Under the pieces are notes generated by a model, which was not told the origin of the DNA, ran no database searches, and saw nothing but the letters and a program-made list of their open reading frames with translations. A stretch of DNA of 64,000 bases, from assembly GCF_019219095.1 (NCBI RefSeq), contig NZ_JAHUWH010000001.1:1-64000 (forward strand), in the 5' to 3' direction. The DNA comes from Acidovorax sp. sic0104. Lineage in GTDB: Bacteria > Pseudomonadota > Gammaproteobacteria > Burkholderiales > Burkholderiaceae_C. Positions 34,845 to 43,756 of the stretch are shown one piece after another. Position 1 is the stretch's first letter. Every line of letters starts with the position of its first letter. A program made the translations under genes and the position numbers.

Positions 34845-36914
34845 TCACTTGGACAGATCGACCGCGTACTTCGACGTGCCCTTGCCCGATCCATCATCGG
34901 CCGCCAGCAGCGACACATTGGCCAGGCCCGCGGCCTGCGCCACGGCAAGCGCATTGGCGCCAGAGCTGAACACCACAGGCCCCGCCACCGCGGCCTTGGC
35001 AAAGCGCCAGCTCTTGGCCGCACCGTTGGCCGCGCGCGTCACCGCCGGGTTCTTGCGGATGTAGTCGATCACCACGTCCCGGTTGGCATCGGGTGACGCC
35101 CAGATCGTGCCCGAGCCGTCGAGCTTGTCGATGAAGCTCTTGCCGCTGGTGGCGCGGTAGTTGTTGGTGGCGATCACGAACTCCTGCGCCACGTCGATGG
35201 GCTTGCCCAGGTAGGTCAGGTTCTTGATGCGGCTGCCCACGGGCTGCGTCACGTCGATCTCGTACTGCACGTCGGGCGTCGTGAACATGTCGAAGTTGTA
35301 GCCCGGGAAGGTGCTGATGAGCTGTTGCTCGCCAGTCTTGGCAGGGTCGATCTGGTTGAAGCGCTTGGCCGCGGCTTCGAGCCAGTTCTTGATGTCGCCA
35401 CCGTTGACCTTCACCGCATACACCGTGTTGGGGTAGAGGTACAGGTCGGCCGCGTTGTTGATGGCCAGCGGTCCCACGGCCACGTCGGTGTAGTCGGCCC
35501 CGCCCTGGAAGCCGCTCTTGAACGGCGCGCTCACCGACAGCACGGGCAGCTGCGCATGCTGCGGCAGGCTGGCCTTGATGTAGGCGGCCACATAGGCCTG
35601 CTGCGCCTGGTTCACGATCTGGATCGCGCCCGGGTCGCCCACGTCGGCGAACAGCGTGCTCATGCGGAAATCAGTCTGGCCGATGGGTGTCTTCACGTAC
35701 TGGATGGCCGCCTGGTGCTGGACCTCGACCAGCGGGGCGATGGTGCTGTCGGCGTCCACCGTCACGGTGGCGCCGGACGCGCTCTTGTTCTGGATGTTGC
35801 GCAGCTCGGACTTGCTGGCCGACTTGTTGACCACCCACTTGGCGCCGTCCCACTGCAGCGCCAACTGCACCACGCCCAGCGCCTTGCCCCAGGAGCTGGC
35901 CATCACCGCAGGCACGCCGTTCACGGTGCCGGCCTTGTGGTCCACGCCCGGCATATTGAAGCCGGGCGTGGCGGCCGTGTCGGGGAACACGCCGTGCTGG
36001 TGGCCCATGACCATCGCATCGATGCCCGCCACCTTCGAAAGATGCAGGCCGGGGTTCTCCATGGTGGGCGAATACGCCGCGCTGTCCATGCCGCCGTGCA
36101 GCAGCGCGATCACGATGTCGGCGCCCTTGGCGCGCAGCTCGGGCACGTACTTCGTCGCGGCTTCCACCGCGCCTTGCGTGGTCACCTTGCCTTCGAGGTA
36201 GCGCTTGTCCCAGTTCATGATGCCGGGCGTGGTGAAGCCGATCACGCCCACCTTGATGGGCAGCTTCACTTCCTTGCCGTCCGTGCCCTTGGCCACCAGC
36301 GTGCGTTCGAGCACGGTGTAGGGCTGCACCAGCGGCTTCTGGGTCTTGTTGCTGATCACGTTGGCCAGCACCATCGGAAAGCCCGCGCCCGCACACTTCC
36401 TGGTGGCGTCCACGCCATCGACCTCCAGCCCGCCGCCCAGCACCTGGTTGAGGAACGGCAGGCCGTAGTTGAACTCGTGGTTGCCCAGCGTGCCCGCGTC
36501 AAAGCCTAAAGCGCCCATGGCCTTGTACATGGACAGCTGCTGCGTGCAGGGGATGGGGCTGATGGTGGCCTCGTAGTCGGCCACCGCCGTGCCCTGGATG
36601 GTGTCGCCGTTGTCCACCAGAAGGGTGTTGGCAAACTCCTTGCGCGCGGCGCGCACCAGCGTGGCGGTGCGCTCGAAGCCGTAGCTCTTGTCCTCGGCCA
36701 GCTTGAAGTAGTCGTAACTGCGCACGTTGAAGTGCAGGTCGGTCGTCTCCAGCACGGCCAGCGTGGCGGTGGCGCCGGCGTTGCTGTTGTTGCCGCCCCC
36801 ATCGCCGCCGCCGCATGCGGACAGCGATGCGGCCAGCGCCAGCACGCTCAAGGTGGCGGTGCGGCGCGACAGGTGCAGGATGGACGGAATATGGCGGAGT
36901 GTGCGTTCAGGCAT
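34845..36914 (-). CDS. cpdB: Bifunctional 2',3'-cyclic-nucleotide 2'-phosphodiesterase/3'-nucleotidase
   Basis: A 689-residue periplasmic or membrane-anchored nucleotidase. The signal ends in a lipobox-like LSACGGGDGGG, so it is probably a lipoprotein. The N-terminal metallophosphatase domain has LETTDLHFNV, the GNHEFNYG motif and MVMGHQHGVFPD (metal ligands). The C-terminal nucleotidase domain has the substrate stacking region with YNFDMFTTPDVQYEIDVTQ. It scavenges phosphate and nucleosides from cyclic and 3'-nucleotides. The ATG at 36914 is used; TTG at 36920 is also in frame. Confidence 0.93.
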   Translation of the reverse strand: MPERTLRHIPSILHLSRRTATLSVLALAASLSACGGGDGGGNNSNAGATATLAVLETTDLHFNVRSYDYFKLAEDKSYGFERTATLVRAARKEFANTLLVDNGDTIQGTAVADYEATISPIPCTQQLSMYKAMGALGFDAGTLGNHEFNYGLPFLNQVLGGGLEVDGVDATRKCAGAGFPMVLANVISNKTQKPLVQPYTVLERTLVAKGTDGKEVKLPIKVGVIGFTTPGIMNWDKRYLEGKVTTQGAVEAATKYVPELRAKGADIVIALLHGGMDSAAYSPTMENPGLHLSKVAGIDAMVMGHQHGVFPDTAATPGFNMPGVDHKAGTVNGVPAVMASSWGKALGVVQLALQWDGAKWVVNKSASKSELRNIQNKSASGATVTVDADSTIAPLVEVQHQAAIQYVKTPIGQTDFRMSTLFADVGDPGAIQIVNQAQQAYVAAYIKASLPQHAQLPVLSVSAPFKSGFQGGADYTDVAVGPLAINNAADLYLYPNTVYAVKVNGGDIKNWLEAAAKRFNQIDPAKTGEQQLISTFPGYNFDMFTTPDVQYEIDVTQPVGSRIKNLTYLGKPIDVAQEFVIATNNYRATSGKSFIDKLDGSGTIWASPDANRDVVIDYIRKNPAVTRAANGAAKSWRFAKAAVAGPVVFSSGANALAVAQAAGLANVSLLAADDGSGKGTSKYAVDLSK

Positions 36915-37014
36915 GAACAAGGCCCTTGTTGAAACAAGCGACCGAGTGTCTGGCCCGGGTTTGACAGCGGTGTGACGTGGCGGAGCTGCCGCACGGGCCT
37001 GCGCAGGCGCAGGC

Positions 37015-37242
37015 TCAGGCGATGCGGTGCACGTCGCCGTTGTGGGGCGAGGCGCTTTCGTGGAACAGGTCTTCCAGGAACTGCGCGAGTTCGTGCTCTT
37101 GCACGAAGTCGGGGATCACGAAGCCCGAGGGCGTGCGCTTGCCATCGGCACCGACACGGTAGGCCTGCCACAGCGCTCCCTCGCGCCGCACTTCGACGAT
37201 GCGGCCGAAGACATTGAAACGGGGGTGTGTCGGTGCATCCAT
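37015..37242 (-). CDS. Conserved small hypothetical protein (75 aa)
   Basis: A 75-residue soluble protein, FNVFGRIVEVRREGALWQAY, RVGADGKRTPSGFVIPDFVQ, EHELAQFLEDLFHE. It has no named domain that I recognise but a well-formed small alpha/beta composition. The ATG at 37242 is preceded by AAGGAGAA. It follows the RidA-like gene by 13 bases on the same strand. Confidence 0.7.
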   Translation of the reverse strand: MDAPTHPRFNVFGRIVEVRREGALWQAYRVGADGKRTPSGFVIPDFVQEHELAQFLEDLFHESASPHNGDVHRIA

Positions 37243-37255
37243 CGACGGTTCTCCT

Positions 37256-37744
37256 TCAGGCAGCGGGGTGCGAAACCGTCGTGGTGGCAATCAGGTCCAC
37301 CTCTACCGTGGCGTTCTTGGGCAGTTGCAGCACGCCCACCGAAGTGCGCGTGTGCGCCCCGGCTTCGCCCAGCACGGTGAAAAGAATTTCCGAGGCACCG
37401 TCCGCCACTTCGCTTTGCTGCGTGAACGCAGGTGCCGACTGCACATACACGGTGATGCGCAGGATGCCCTGCACCGCATCGAGCGACCCCAGCGCGCGCT
37501 GCAGCAGCGCCAGGGCCCGCATCGCACACACCTTCGCGGCCTTCTGCGCATCGGCCAGCGAAGCACTCGCACCGGCTGCGCCCGTGACCACCACGGTGTC
37601 GCCCACGCGCGGAATCTGGCCGCTCAGGTAGACGTGGCGGCCGTCGCGCACCAGCGGCACATAGTTGCCGCCGATCTTGATCTCGCCGTCGAAGCTGTAG
37701 CCCAGGGCCTGGGCCTGTTCCTTGAAACGTTGGTCGCGTGACAT
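37256..37744 (-). CDS. RidA-family protein
   Basis: A 162-residue RidA/YjgF-family protein (LSGQIPRVGDTVVVTGAAGA, ILRITVYVQSAPAFTQQSEV, RTSVGVLQLPKNATVEVDLI). The conserved Arg and the P-x-x-A-x-V-E-V motif at the end are present (LPKNATVEVD). RidA proteins hydrolyse reactive enamines/imines made by PLP enzymes. This is a longer subfamily with an N-terminal extension (GYSFDGEIKIGGNYVPLVRD). It may form a unit with the 75-aa gene. Confidence 0.9.
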   Translation of the reverse strand: MSRDQRFKEQAQALGYSFDGEIKIGGNYVPLVRDGRHVYLSGQIPRVGDTVVVTGAAGASASLADAQKAAKVCAMRALALLQRALGSLDAVQGILRITVYVQSAPAFTQQSEVADGASEILFTVLGEAGAHTRTSVGVLQLPKNATVEVDLIATTTVSHPAA

Positions 37745-37808
37745 GAAAAATGAGGGGCTCGAAAAAAAGAAAGTAAAAGGATGACGTCGCTGGAGGAAAC
37801 GCCCGGCG

Positions 37809-38378
37809 TCACGCCCCGAAAGGCAGGATCAGCGCATGGTGGCGCTCGGCGTCCATGCCCTTGCGCTGCTCCAGCGCCAGCGCGTGGCGCGATGCGGGCA
37901 GCAGGTAGGCCAGGGGCCGGCGGTCCGGGTCCATGTCAAGGCGCACGGCCAGGCCCTGCGTGGCGCGGTAGCCCTTGAGCTGGTTGGCCACGATGCCCTG
38001 GATGACGGGCGGCGTGCCGCCGCTTTCCTCGAAGAAGACGAGGTAGTCGTCGTGCTGCGCCTGTGTCACCTCGACCCAGACGCCCCAGCCGAAGTAGTCA
38101 TCGCGGTACGTGAAGGGCACGGGCAGCACGCAGCGGATGAACCAGCGCTCGCCATCGAGCGTGCAGAAGTCCTGGTTGTAGCGCGCGCGGCGGTAGCGGT
38201 CCAGGTAGCTGAGTTCGAACACGGCGTCCGGCAGGCCGCAGCCGATGTCGGTGGCCAGCTCGTCGTGCCACTCGCCGCAGCTGCCGCACCGAAAGCCGGG
38301 GCGCTTGGCGGCCTTGCGAGGTTTGGCGGGCGGTGCAGTCTTGCGGGCGGTGGTCTTGCGGGCGGTGGTCACGGGCAT
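37809..38378 (-). CDS. DUF2199-domain protein
   Basis: A 189-residue protein of the DUF2199 family. A basic, Lys/Ala/Pro-rich N-terminus is followed by a CxxC zinc knuckle (FRCGSCGEWHDEL) and the conserved block RWFIRCVLPVPFTYRDDYFG, WGVWVEVTQ. Function is unknown. The gene stands between RidA and the M48 peptidase on the same strand. No operon partner is evident. Confidence 0.85.
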   Translation of the reverse strand: MPVTTARKTTARKTAPPAKPRKAAKRPGFRCGSCGEWHDELATDIGCGLPDAVFELSYLDRYRRARYNQDFCTLDGERWFIRCVLPVPFTYRDDYFGWGVWVEVTQAQHDDYLVFFEESGGTPPVIQGIVANQLKGYRATQGLAVRLDMDPDRRPLAYLLPASRHALALEQRKGMDAERHHALILPFGA

Positions 38379-38431
38379 GGCGGGCAGGTTGCGGTGGGAC
38401 TGTGTCTGTGGCCCGCAATTTAACAGGCGCG

Positions 38432-39523
38432 TCAGGTATGCCGTGCGAAGGGATCGACGAGCGAGGCCAGTGTCACGCCGGCCGGCTGCCCTGCGGTTTC
38501 AGGGCGCCAGGCGGGCTCCGGGGCAGCAGCGACGGGCGCGACCTTGATCGGCTGCATGCTGCGCCCGTAGAGGCGCTGCACGCGCTCGTCGAGCGTGGGG
38601 TGCGAGTCGAGCCAGCGCTCCATGCGGCCGCCGCTGTCCAGGTCCACCAGCAGCATGTGCTGCACTGAGGGATGGTTCAGGCCCGTGTGGCTGTGCTGCT
38701 CGTAGCCGCGCGGCATGTCGCGCCGCTGGGCCATGACCTTGCGCAGCACGCCACCCAGGCCGTCGCGGCTGCGCGTCCACTGCACGGCGCGGGCGTCGGC
38801 CAGGTACTCGCGCTGGCGCGACACGGCCGCCTTGAGAACACGGCCGGTGAACCAGCCCGCGAAGCCCGCGAGCATGATGGCCGAGCCGAACCACCACGAC
38901 AGCCCCCTGCGCTCGCGCAGCGTGTCGCCGAAGTTGTAGACCAGCTCCAGGCCGAACACCATGCCGGCCAGCTGCATCTTCAGGCGCGTGTCGCCCTCGT
39001 GCAGATGGCTCAGCTCGTGCGCGACCATGCCCTGCATCTCCTCGCGGTTCAGGTAGTCCAGGGCGCCCTGCGTCACGGCGATCACGGCGTCGCTCTCGTC
39101 CCAGCCGGCGGCAAACGCGTTGATCGCATCGGTGCGCGGCATCACCATGATTTCGGGGCGCGGCATGTGGGCGGCAATGCACAGCTCGTCGACGATGTTG
39201 GACAGGCGCTGCTCGGCATGCGAGAGCGAGGGCCGCAGTTCGCGCGCGCCCACCCGCCTGGCCAGCTTGACGCCGCCCGCGCGCAGGTTGGACGTCTCCA
39301 CCCACCAGCCGCCCAGAACCAGCATGAGCGACACGCCCACGTTGGCGGCGAGAAAGCCGTGGGGAAACGGCAGCCGCCCCGGCAGCACCGCCGCCATCAG
39401 CACCCAGGCCAGCGCGAGTGCGGCATGAACGGCCACGATAAGCACCGCCACCGCGAGCGCAAAGCCCAGCAGCAGGCGGTGCGTCTCGCTGCGCGCATCC
39501 GCCTGGTGGTCCCAGAATTTCAT
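38432..39523 (-). CDS. M48-family membrane zinc metallopeptidase
   Basis: A 363-residue integral-membrane protease. Two N-terminal membrane segments (LLLGFALAVAVLIVAVHAAL and HGFLAANVGVSLMLVLGG) are followed by the catalytic HExxH in MVAHELSHLHEGD (near residue 168) and a third membrane segment. A Glu ligand lies in QREYLADARAVQWTR. It resembles HtpX-type proteases of envelope quality control. Adjacent to lemA; the LemA-plus-M48 pair is a known recurring arrangement. Confidence 0.92.
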   Translation of the reverse strand: MKFWDHQADARSETHRLLLGFALAVAVLIVAVHAALALAWVLMAAVLPGRLPFPHGFLAANVGVSLMLVLGGWWVETSNLRAGGVKLARRVGARELRPSLSHAEQRLSNIVDELCIAAHMPRPEIMVMPRTDAINAFAAGWDESDAVIAVTQGALDYLNREEMQGMVAHELSHLHEGDTRLKMQLAGMVFGLELVYNFGDTLRERRGLSWWFGSAIMLAGFAGWFTGRVLKAAVSRQREYLADARAVQWTRSRDGLGGVLRKVMAQRRDMPRGYEQHSHTGLNHPSVQHMLLVDLDSGGRMERWLDSHPTLDERVQRLYGRSMQPIKVAPVAAAPEPAWRPETAGQPAGVTLASLVDPFARHT

Positions 39524-39692
39524 GGCCCCTCCCTGTATGAGATTTTCTCGCGCAAGCCTTCAGGCCGCCTGCGGCCACGGCCGAAGCTGCCGTGGTGTCC
39601 GCCGGCGCACCCCGCCCGCGCCTGTGCAGGCCCGGCTTCGGCGCCCACGGGGCAAGCGCCCCGGCGGGCCAGGCTACCGAGGAGAAACCAGA

Positions 39693-40289
39693 CTAAGAGA
39701 AACGAACCTGCGGCGCAGCGCGCTCTTCTTCGCTGCGCGTGGACTCGAGCATGGGCACGGTGGGAAAGCCCAGCAGGCGCGCAACGACCAGGTCAGGGAA
39801 CTGGGCCGCTGCGTCGTTGAACTCCAGCGCCTGGTCGTTGTAGGCCTGGCGCGCGAAGCCCAGGCGGTTCTCGGTGCTGGTGAGCTCTTCGGACAGCGAC
39901 TGCATGGTGGCGTCGACCTTGAGGTCGGGATACGCCTCGGCCACCGCCATCAGGCGGCCCAGGCTGCTGCCCAGCAGTCCCTCGGCAGCGGCCAGCGCGC
40001 CCATCGCATTGGCGCTGGCAGGCTCTGCACGCACGGCAGCGGCGGCTCCCTGCGCCTGCCCGCGCGCCTTGATGACGGCTTCGAGCGTGGCGGCCTCATG
40101 GGCCAGGTAGCCCTTGGCCACTTCCACCAGGTTGGGCACCAGGTCGTGCCGCCGCTTGAGCTGCACGTCGATCTGCCCGAAGGCATTGGCGATGCGGTTG
40201 CGCAACTGCACCAGCCGGTTGTAGACGGTCACGGCCCACACCAGCAGCACAGCGATCAAACCCAGAACGATCCAAGCAGTAGCCGACAT
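39693..40289 (-). CDS. lemA: LemA-family protein
   Basis: A 198-residue protein with an N-terminal membrane anchor (WIVLGLIAVLLVWAVTVYN) and the LemA domain: LVQLRNRIANAFGQIDVQLK, RRHDLVPNLVEVAKGYLAHE, and LGFARQAYNDQALEFNDAAA. LemA proteins form coiled-coil, four-helix folds at the membrane; molecular role is unclear. It lies upstream of the M48 peptidase gene on the same strand. Confidence 0.92.
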   Translation of the reverse strand: MSATAWIVLGLIAVLLVWAVTVYNRLVQLRNRIANAFGQIDVQLKRRHDLVPNLVEVAKGYLAHEAATLEAVIKARGQAQGAAAAVRAEPASANAMGALAAAEGLLGSSLGRLMAVAEAYPDLKVDATMQSLSEELTSTENRLGFARQAYNDQALEFNDAAAQFPDLVVARLLGFPTVPMLESTRSEEERAAPQVRFS

Positions 40290-40629
40290 GTCCCACCCCC
40301 CTTGTTGTGAATTGAATGAATGGATGATGGGCGCATCTTAGTGGCGCGCCTTCCCCAAACGGTCCATACATTTCAGCGGGTAGGGATTTAAGCATCAAAA
40401 CAGCCTGCAACGCCTTCCCATCAAGCGCTTAAAGCTATAAAATAAATAGCAATTGATGCTATTGGCGCCCACCCGGCCCATCCACAGGGTGCGAGTGAAC
40501 AGCCCAGCCGCCCAGGGGGGCCGCCCCACCCGCAGCCTCCACCGACAGCAGCCCCACCAGTGCACCCGTGGAACCGGCTTTGCCGGGCCACCGGGTGCGT
40601 CCCCTTTCAGGGGGAAGCGGCGCAGCCGC
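40290..40629. other. Repeat-rich intergenic region between lemA and globin gene
   Basis: No gene. It carries a family B repeat (about 40396-40457) and most of a family A palindromic repeat (40557-40639), so almost the whole gap is repeat DNA. Confidence 0.6.
40396..40457 (+). repeat. Short intergenic repeat, family B, copy 2
   Basis: CAAAACAGCCTGCAACGCCT ... TCAAGCGCTTAAAGCTAT: same pattern as the copies at 27531, 41073 and 63055, ending in AGCTATAA and an A/T-rich tail. Confidence 0.65.
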
Positions 40630-40639
40630 TCAGGGGGTA
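40557..40639 (+). repeat. Intergenic palindromic repeat, family A, copy 2
   Basis: CCAGTGCACCCGTGGAACCG, GCTTTGCCGGGCCACCGGGT, GCGTCCCC...GGGGGAAG, CAGCCGCTCAGGGGG. Same two-hairpin architecture as copies 1 and 3. It ends just beside the globin gene stop. Confidence 0.8.
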
Positions 40640-41070
40640 CTCCTGTTCCTCATCCAGTCGGCGGTGCCCATGAAGCTTTCCTTCAAGCGGGCCCGCAGGG
40701 CCTCGGGCACACCGGTCTCGCCCATGGCCTGGTCCATGCAGGCCACCCATTGGTCGCGCTCCTTGATGCCGATGGAAAACGGCATGTGCCGCATGCGCAG
40801 GCGCGGGTGGCCGAAGCGGCTCTGGTAGTGGTCGGGCCCACCCAGCCAGCCGCACAGAAACCAGAAGAGCTTCTGCCGCGCAGAGACCAAGTCGCTGCCG
40901 TGGGCCGCGCGCAGCTCGGCGTAGCCGGGCTCCAGGTCCATAAGGTCGTAGAAGCGCTCGGTGAGGGCGAGCACGCGTTCTTCGCCGCCGATCCACTCGA
41001 AGGGGGTGGTCACGGCGGCGGTTGCGGCCTCTTCGCCGGAGGCGTTGTCTTTGGAAACGTCGGAATTCAT
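40630..41070 (-). CDS. Group II truncated haemoglobin
   Basis: A 146-residue 2/2 globin (TrHbO type). FEWIGGEERVLALTERFYDL and FGHPRLRMRHMPFSIG carry the typical group II signature; the proximal His is the one in the LRMRHMPF block. The characteristic Trp occurs in CGWLGGPDHYQSRFG. Such globins bind oxygen or NO and may supply oxygen to respiration or detoxify reactive species. Its ends lie between copies of two intergenic repeats. Confidence 0.92.
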   Translation of the reverse strand: MNSDVSKDNASGEEAATAAVTTPFEWIGGEERVLALTERFYDLMDLEPGYAELRAAHGSDLVSARQKLFWFLCGWLGGPDHYQSRFGHPRLRMRHMPFSIGIKERDQWVACMDQAMGETGVPEALRARLKESFMGTADWMRNRSTP

Positions 41071-41072
41071 AT

Positions 41073-41124
41073 CAAAAGTGCCGCCAACGCTTGCCCATCA
41101 AGCGCTGACAGCTATCAAATTCAT
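41073..41124 (+). repeat. Short intergenic repeat, family B, copy 3
   Basis: CAAAAGTGCCGCCAACGCTT ... TCAAGCGCTGACAGCTATCAAA, directly upstream of the globin gene; close match to copies 1, 2 and 4. Confidence 0.7.
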
Positions 41125-41142
41125 ACCATCAACCCAGCGGTT

Positions 41143-43662
41143 CTATTCCGCCGCTCGGCGCAGCGTGTCCACCACGGGCCGCAGCAGCACCTCGCGCAGG
41201 CCCCACCAGCCCGCCGCCAGCGCAAGCACGGCGCCGGCCACGGCGCCTGCAAGTGGCACCCACGGCGCGGCCGTCCACGTGAAGTCGAACACGAAGCGCG
41301 CCAGCGCCCAGCCCACGCCCACGGCCACGCTGCTGGCCAGGAAGCCCGCGAGCAGGCCCACGCCCATGAGCTCGGCGCGCTGCACCTGCCGCAGCAGGCT
41401 GGCGCGCGCACCCACGGCGCGCATGATGGCGTACTCACGTGCGCGCTCTTCGCGCGTGGCGGTGACGGCCGCGAACAGCACCACCAGGCCTGCCGCGAGC
41501 GTGAAGGCGAACAGGAACTCCACCGCACGGATCACCTGGTCCAGCACGCGCTGCACCTGGGTGATGGTGGCGCCCATGTCCACGTTGGTGATGTTGGGAA
41601 ACTGGCGCACCAGTGCGTTGTCGAAGCCATGGGCCTCGGGCGCGCGGTAGGCGGCCAGGTAGGTGACGGGCACGTCCTTCACGCTCGCCACCGGGTACAT
41701 CACGAAGAAATTGGCGCGCATGGAGCCCCAGTCCACCTTGCGCAGGCTGGTGATGCGCGCCTCGTTCAGCACGCCGCCCATGTCGAACTGCAGGCGGTCG
41801 CCCATCTTCAGGCCCAGGGTCTCGGCGATGCCTTCCTCGACGCTGATGGCGCCCTCTTCGCCCGCCGTCCACCGGCCGGCCACCACCTGGTTGTGGGGTG
41901 GCGCTTCGGTGGCGTTGGAGAGGTTGAATTCGCGGTCCACCAGGCGCTTGGCGCGGTCGTCGGTGTAGTCGGCCGGACCCACGGCCTTGCCGTTCACCGC
42001 CACCAGGCGGCCCCGGATCATGGGATACCAGTCGTACTTGGCAACGCCGCTGTCCTTGAGGGTTTGCTGGAAGGCATCGGCCTGGTCGGGCATCACGTTG
42101 ATCACGAAGCGGTTGGGCGCATCGGGCGGCGTGGCCTTGCGCCAGCTGTCCACCAGGTCGGTGCGCAGCAGCACCAGCAGCACCAGCGCCAGCAATCCCA
42201 CGGCCAGGCTGCTGACCTGCACCACGGCATAGGCCGGCCGCGCCGAGATCTGTCGCGTGGCCAGCACCAGCCAGCGCGGGGCGGTGGCCTCGTTCACGCT
42301 CTTCCTGAGCAGCTTGACCGCCACCCAGGCCAGGCCCGAGAACAGCAGCACCGCGCCCGCAAAGCCCCCCACCGCAATGAGGCCCAGCTTGATGTCGCTG
42401 CTCACCGCCAGCAGCAGCGCCGCGAAGCCCGCGATGCCGATGCCCAGCACGGCCAGCGAGGCGGGCTTGAGCCCGCCCACGTCGCGCCGGATCACCCGCA
42501 GCGGCGGGACCTGCGCCAGTTGCAGCACCGGCGGCAGGCCGAAAGCGAACAGCAGCGTGAGCCCCATGCCCAGCCCGAAGGCCACCGGCCACAGGCTGGA
42601 TGCCGGCAGGGCCGACTCCACCAGGCCCGCCAGCAGCAGCACGAAGGCATGGTGCACCGCGTAGCCCAGCACCACGCCGAGCGTGCTGGCAAACAGGCCC
42701 ACCAGCGCGAACTCGGTGGTGTAGGCGCCCGCGATGGTGCGCTGGCTCTGCCCCAGCACGCGCAGCATGGCCGACGCATCCAGGTGCTCGGCGGCAAAGC
42801 CGCGCGCAGCCAGCGCCACGGCCACGGCCGAGAGCAGCGCGGCCAGCAGCGCCACGAGGGAGAGGAATTTCTGCGCACGGTCCAGCGTCTGGCGCATTTC
42901 GGGGCGGCCGCTCTCCAGCGACTCCACGCGCACGCCGTGCACCTCGGGCTTTTTCAGCTCGGCCACGGCCCAGTCGTTGAAGGCCTTGACGGCCGGAGCA
43001 GGGCCCGTGACGGCAAAGCGGTAGGTCAGGCGGCTGGCGGGCTGCACGAGGGCGGTGGCGGCCAGATCGGCCTCGTTGACCATGACACGCGGCGCAAAGC
43101 TCATGAAGCCCGCACCCCGGTCCGGCTCGATGACGATGATGCGTGCGATGCGCAACTGCGCGTCGCCCAGCAGCAGGAAGTCGCCCATGGCGAGGTTCAG
43201 GGATTCGAGCAGGGGCGCATCCACCCACACCTCGCCCTGTGCCGGGATGTCGCGCGTGGGCTGGTCCAGCGCGCCGGGCGCATCGGCCACGCGCAGGCTG
43301 CCGCGCAGCGGGTAGCCCGGCTGCACGCTCTTCAGGGCCACGAGCTTGCTGGCGCCGCCCTGCGCATCGCTGGCACGGCCCATGGTGGGAAAGCCCAGCG
43401 TGGTGACCGAGTTCAGCCCCAGCGCCTTGGCCTGGTCCACAAAGGCCTGCGGCGTGGGGTTGTCGCTGGCCACCACGGCATCGCCGCCCAGCAACTGCAG
43501 GGCATCGCGCTGCAGGCCGCCCTGCAGGCGGTCGGCAAAGAAGCCCACCGAGGTGAGCGCGGCCACCGCCAGCGTGACGGCAACGATCAGCAGGCGCAGC
43601 TCGCCCGCGCGCAGGTCGCGGGCCAGGGTGCGCCAGCCCAGGCGCAGAAAAGACAGGTTCAT
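41143..43662 (-). CDS. FtsX-like ABC transporter permease (lipoprotein-export/MacB type)
   Basis: An 839-residue permease with an N-terminal membrane anchor (LLIVAVTLAVAALTSVGFFA), a large periplasmic domain and two blocks of three to four membrane helices separated by a second periplasmic part. The FtsX signature appears in FAFTLAAGLVVLFAAVTATREERAREYAIMRAVGARASL. It matches the YbbP-type two-FtsX permeases that work with a YbbA-type ATPase and a TesA-like thioesterase; no ATPase gene lies next to it here. Confidence 0.88.
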   Translation of the reverse strand: MNLSFLRLGWRTLARDLRAGELRLLIVAVTLAVAALTSVGFFADRLQGGLQRDALQLLGGDAVVASDNPTPQAFVDQAKALGLNSVTTLGFPTMGRASDAQGGASKLVALKSVQPGYPLRGSLRVADAPGALDQPTRDIPAQGEVWVDAPLLESLNLAMGDFLLLGDAQLRIARIIVIEPDRGAGFMSFAPRVMVNEADLAATALVQPASRLTYRFAVTGPAPAVKAFNDWAVAELKKPEVHGVRVESLESGRPEMRQTLDRAQKFLSLVALLAALLSAVAVALAARGFAAEHLDASAMLRVLGQSQRTIAGAYTTEFALVGLFASTLGVVLGYAVHHAFVLLLAGLVESALPASSLWPVAFGLGMGLTLLFAFGLPPVLQLAQVPPLRVIRRDVGGLKPASLAVLGIGIAGFAALLLAVSSDIKLGLIAVGGFAGAVLLFSGLAWVAVKLLRKSVNEATAPRWLVLATRQISARPAYAVVQVSSLAVGLLALVLLVLLRTDLVDSWRKATPPDAPNRFVINVMPDQADAFQQTLKDSGVAKYDWYPMIRGRLVAVNGKAVGPADYTDDRAKRLVDREFNLSNATEAPPHNQVVAGRWTAGEEGAISVEEGIAETLGLKMGDRLQFDMGGVLNEARITSLRKVDWGSMRANFFVMYPVASVKDVPVTYLAAYRAPEAHGFDNALVRQFPNITNVDMGATITQVQRVLDQVIRAVEFLFAFTLAAGLVVLFAAVTATREERAREYAIMRAVGARASLLRQVQRAELMGVGLLAGFLASSVAVGVGWALARFVFDFTWTAAPWVPLAGAVAGAVLALAAGWWGLREVLLRPVVDTLRRAAE

Positions 43663-43756
43663 GGCGCGGACCTTAGCGCAAAGCGAACGGGCCGTCAGCC
43701 CGTGGGGTGTTTGCCGCCGGGCACACGGACAGGTTGCGGCGGCCCGCCCCGGACAT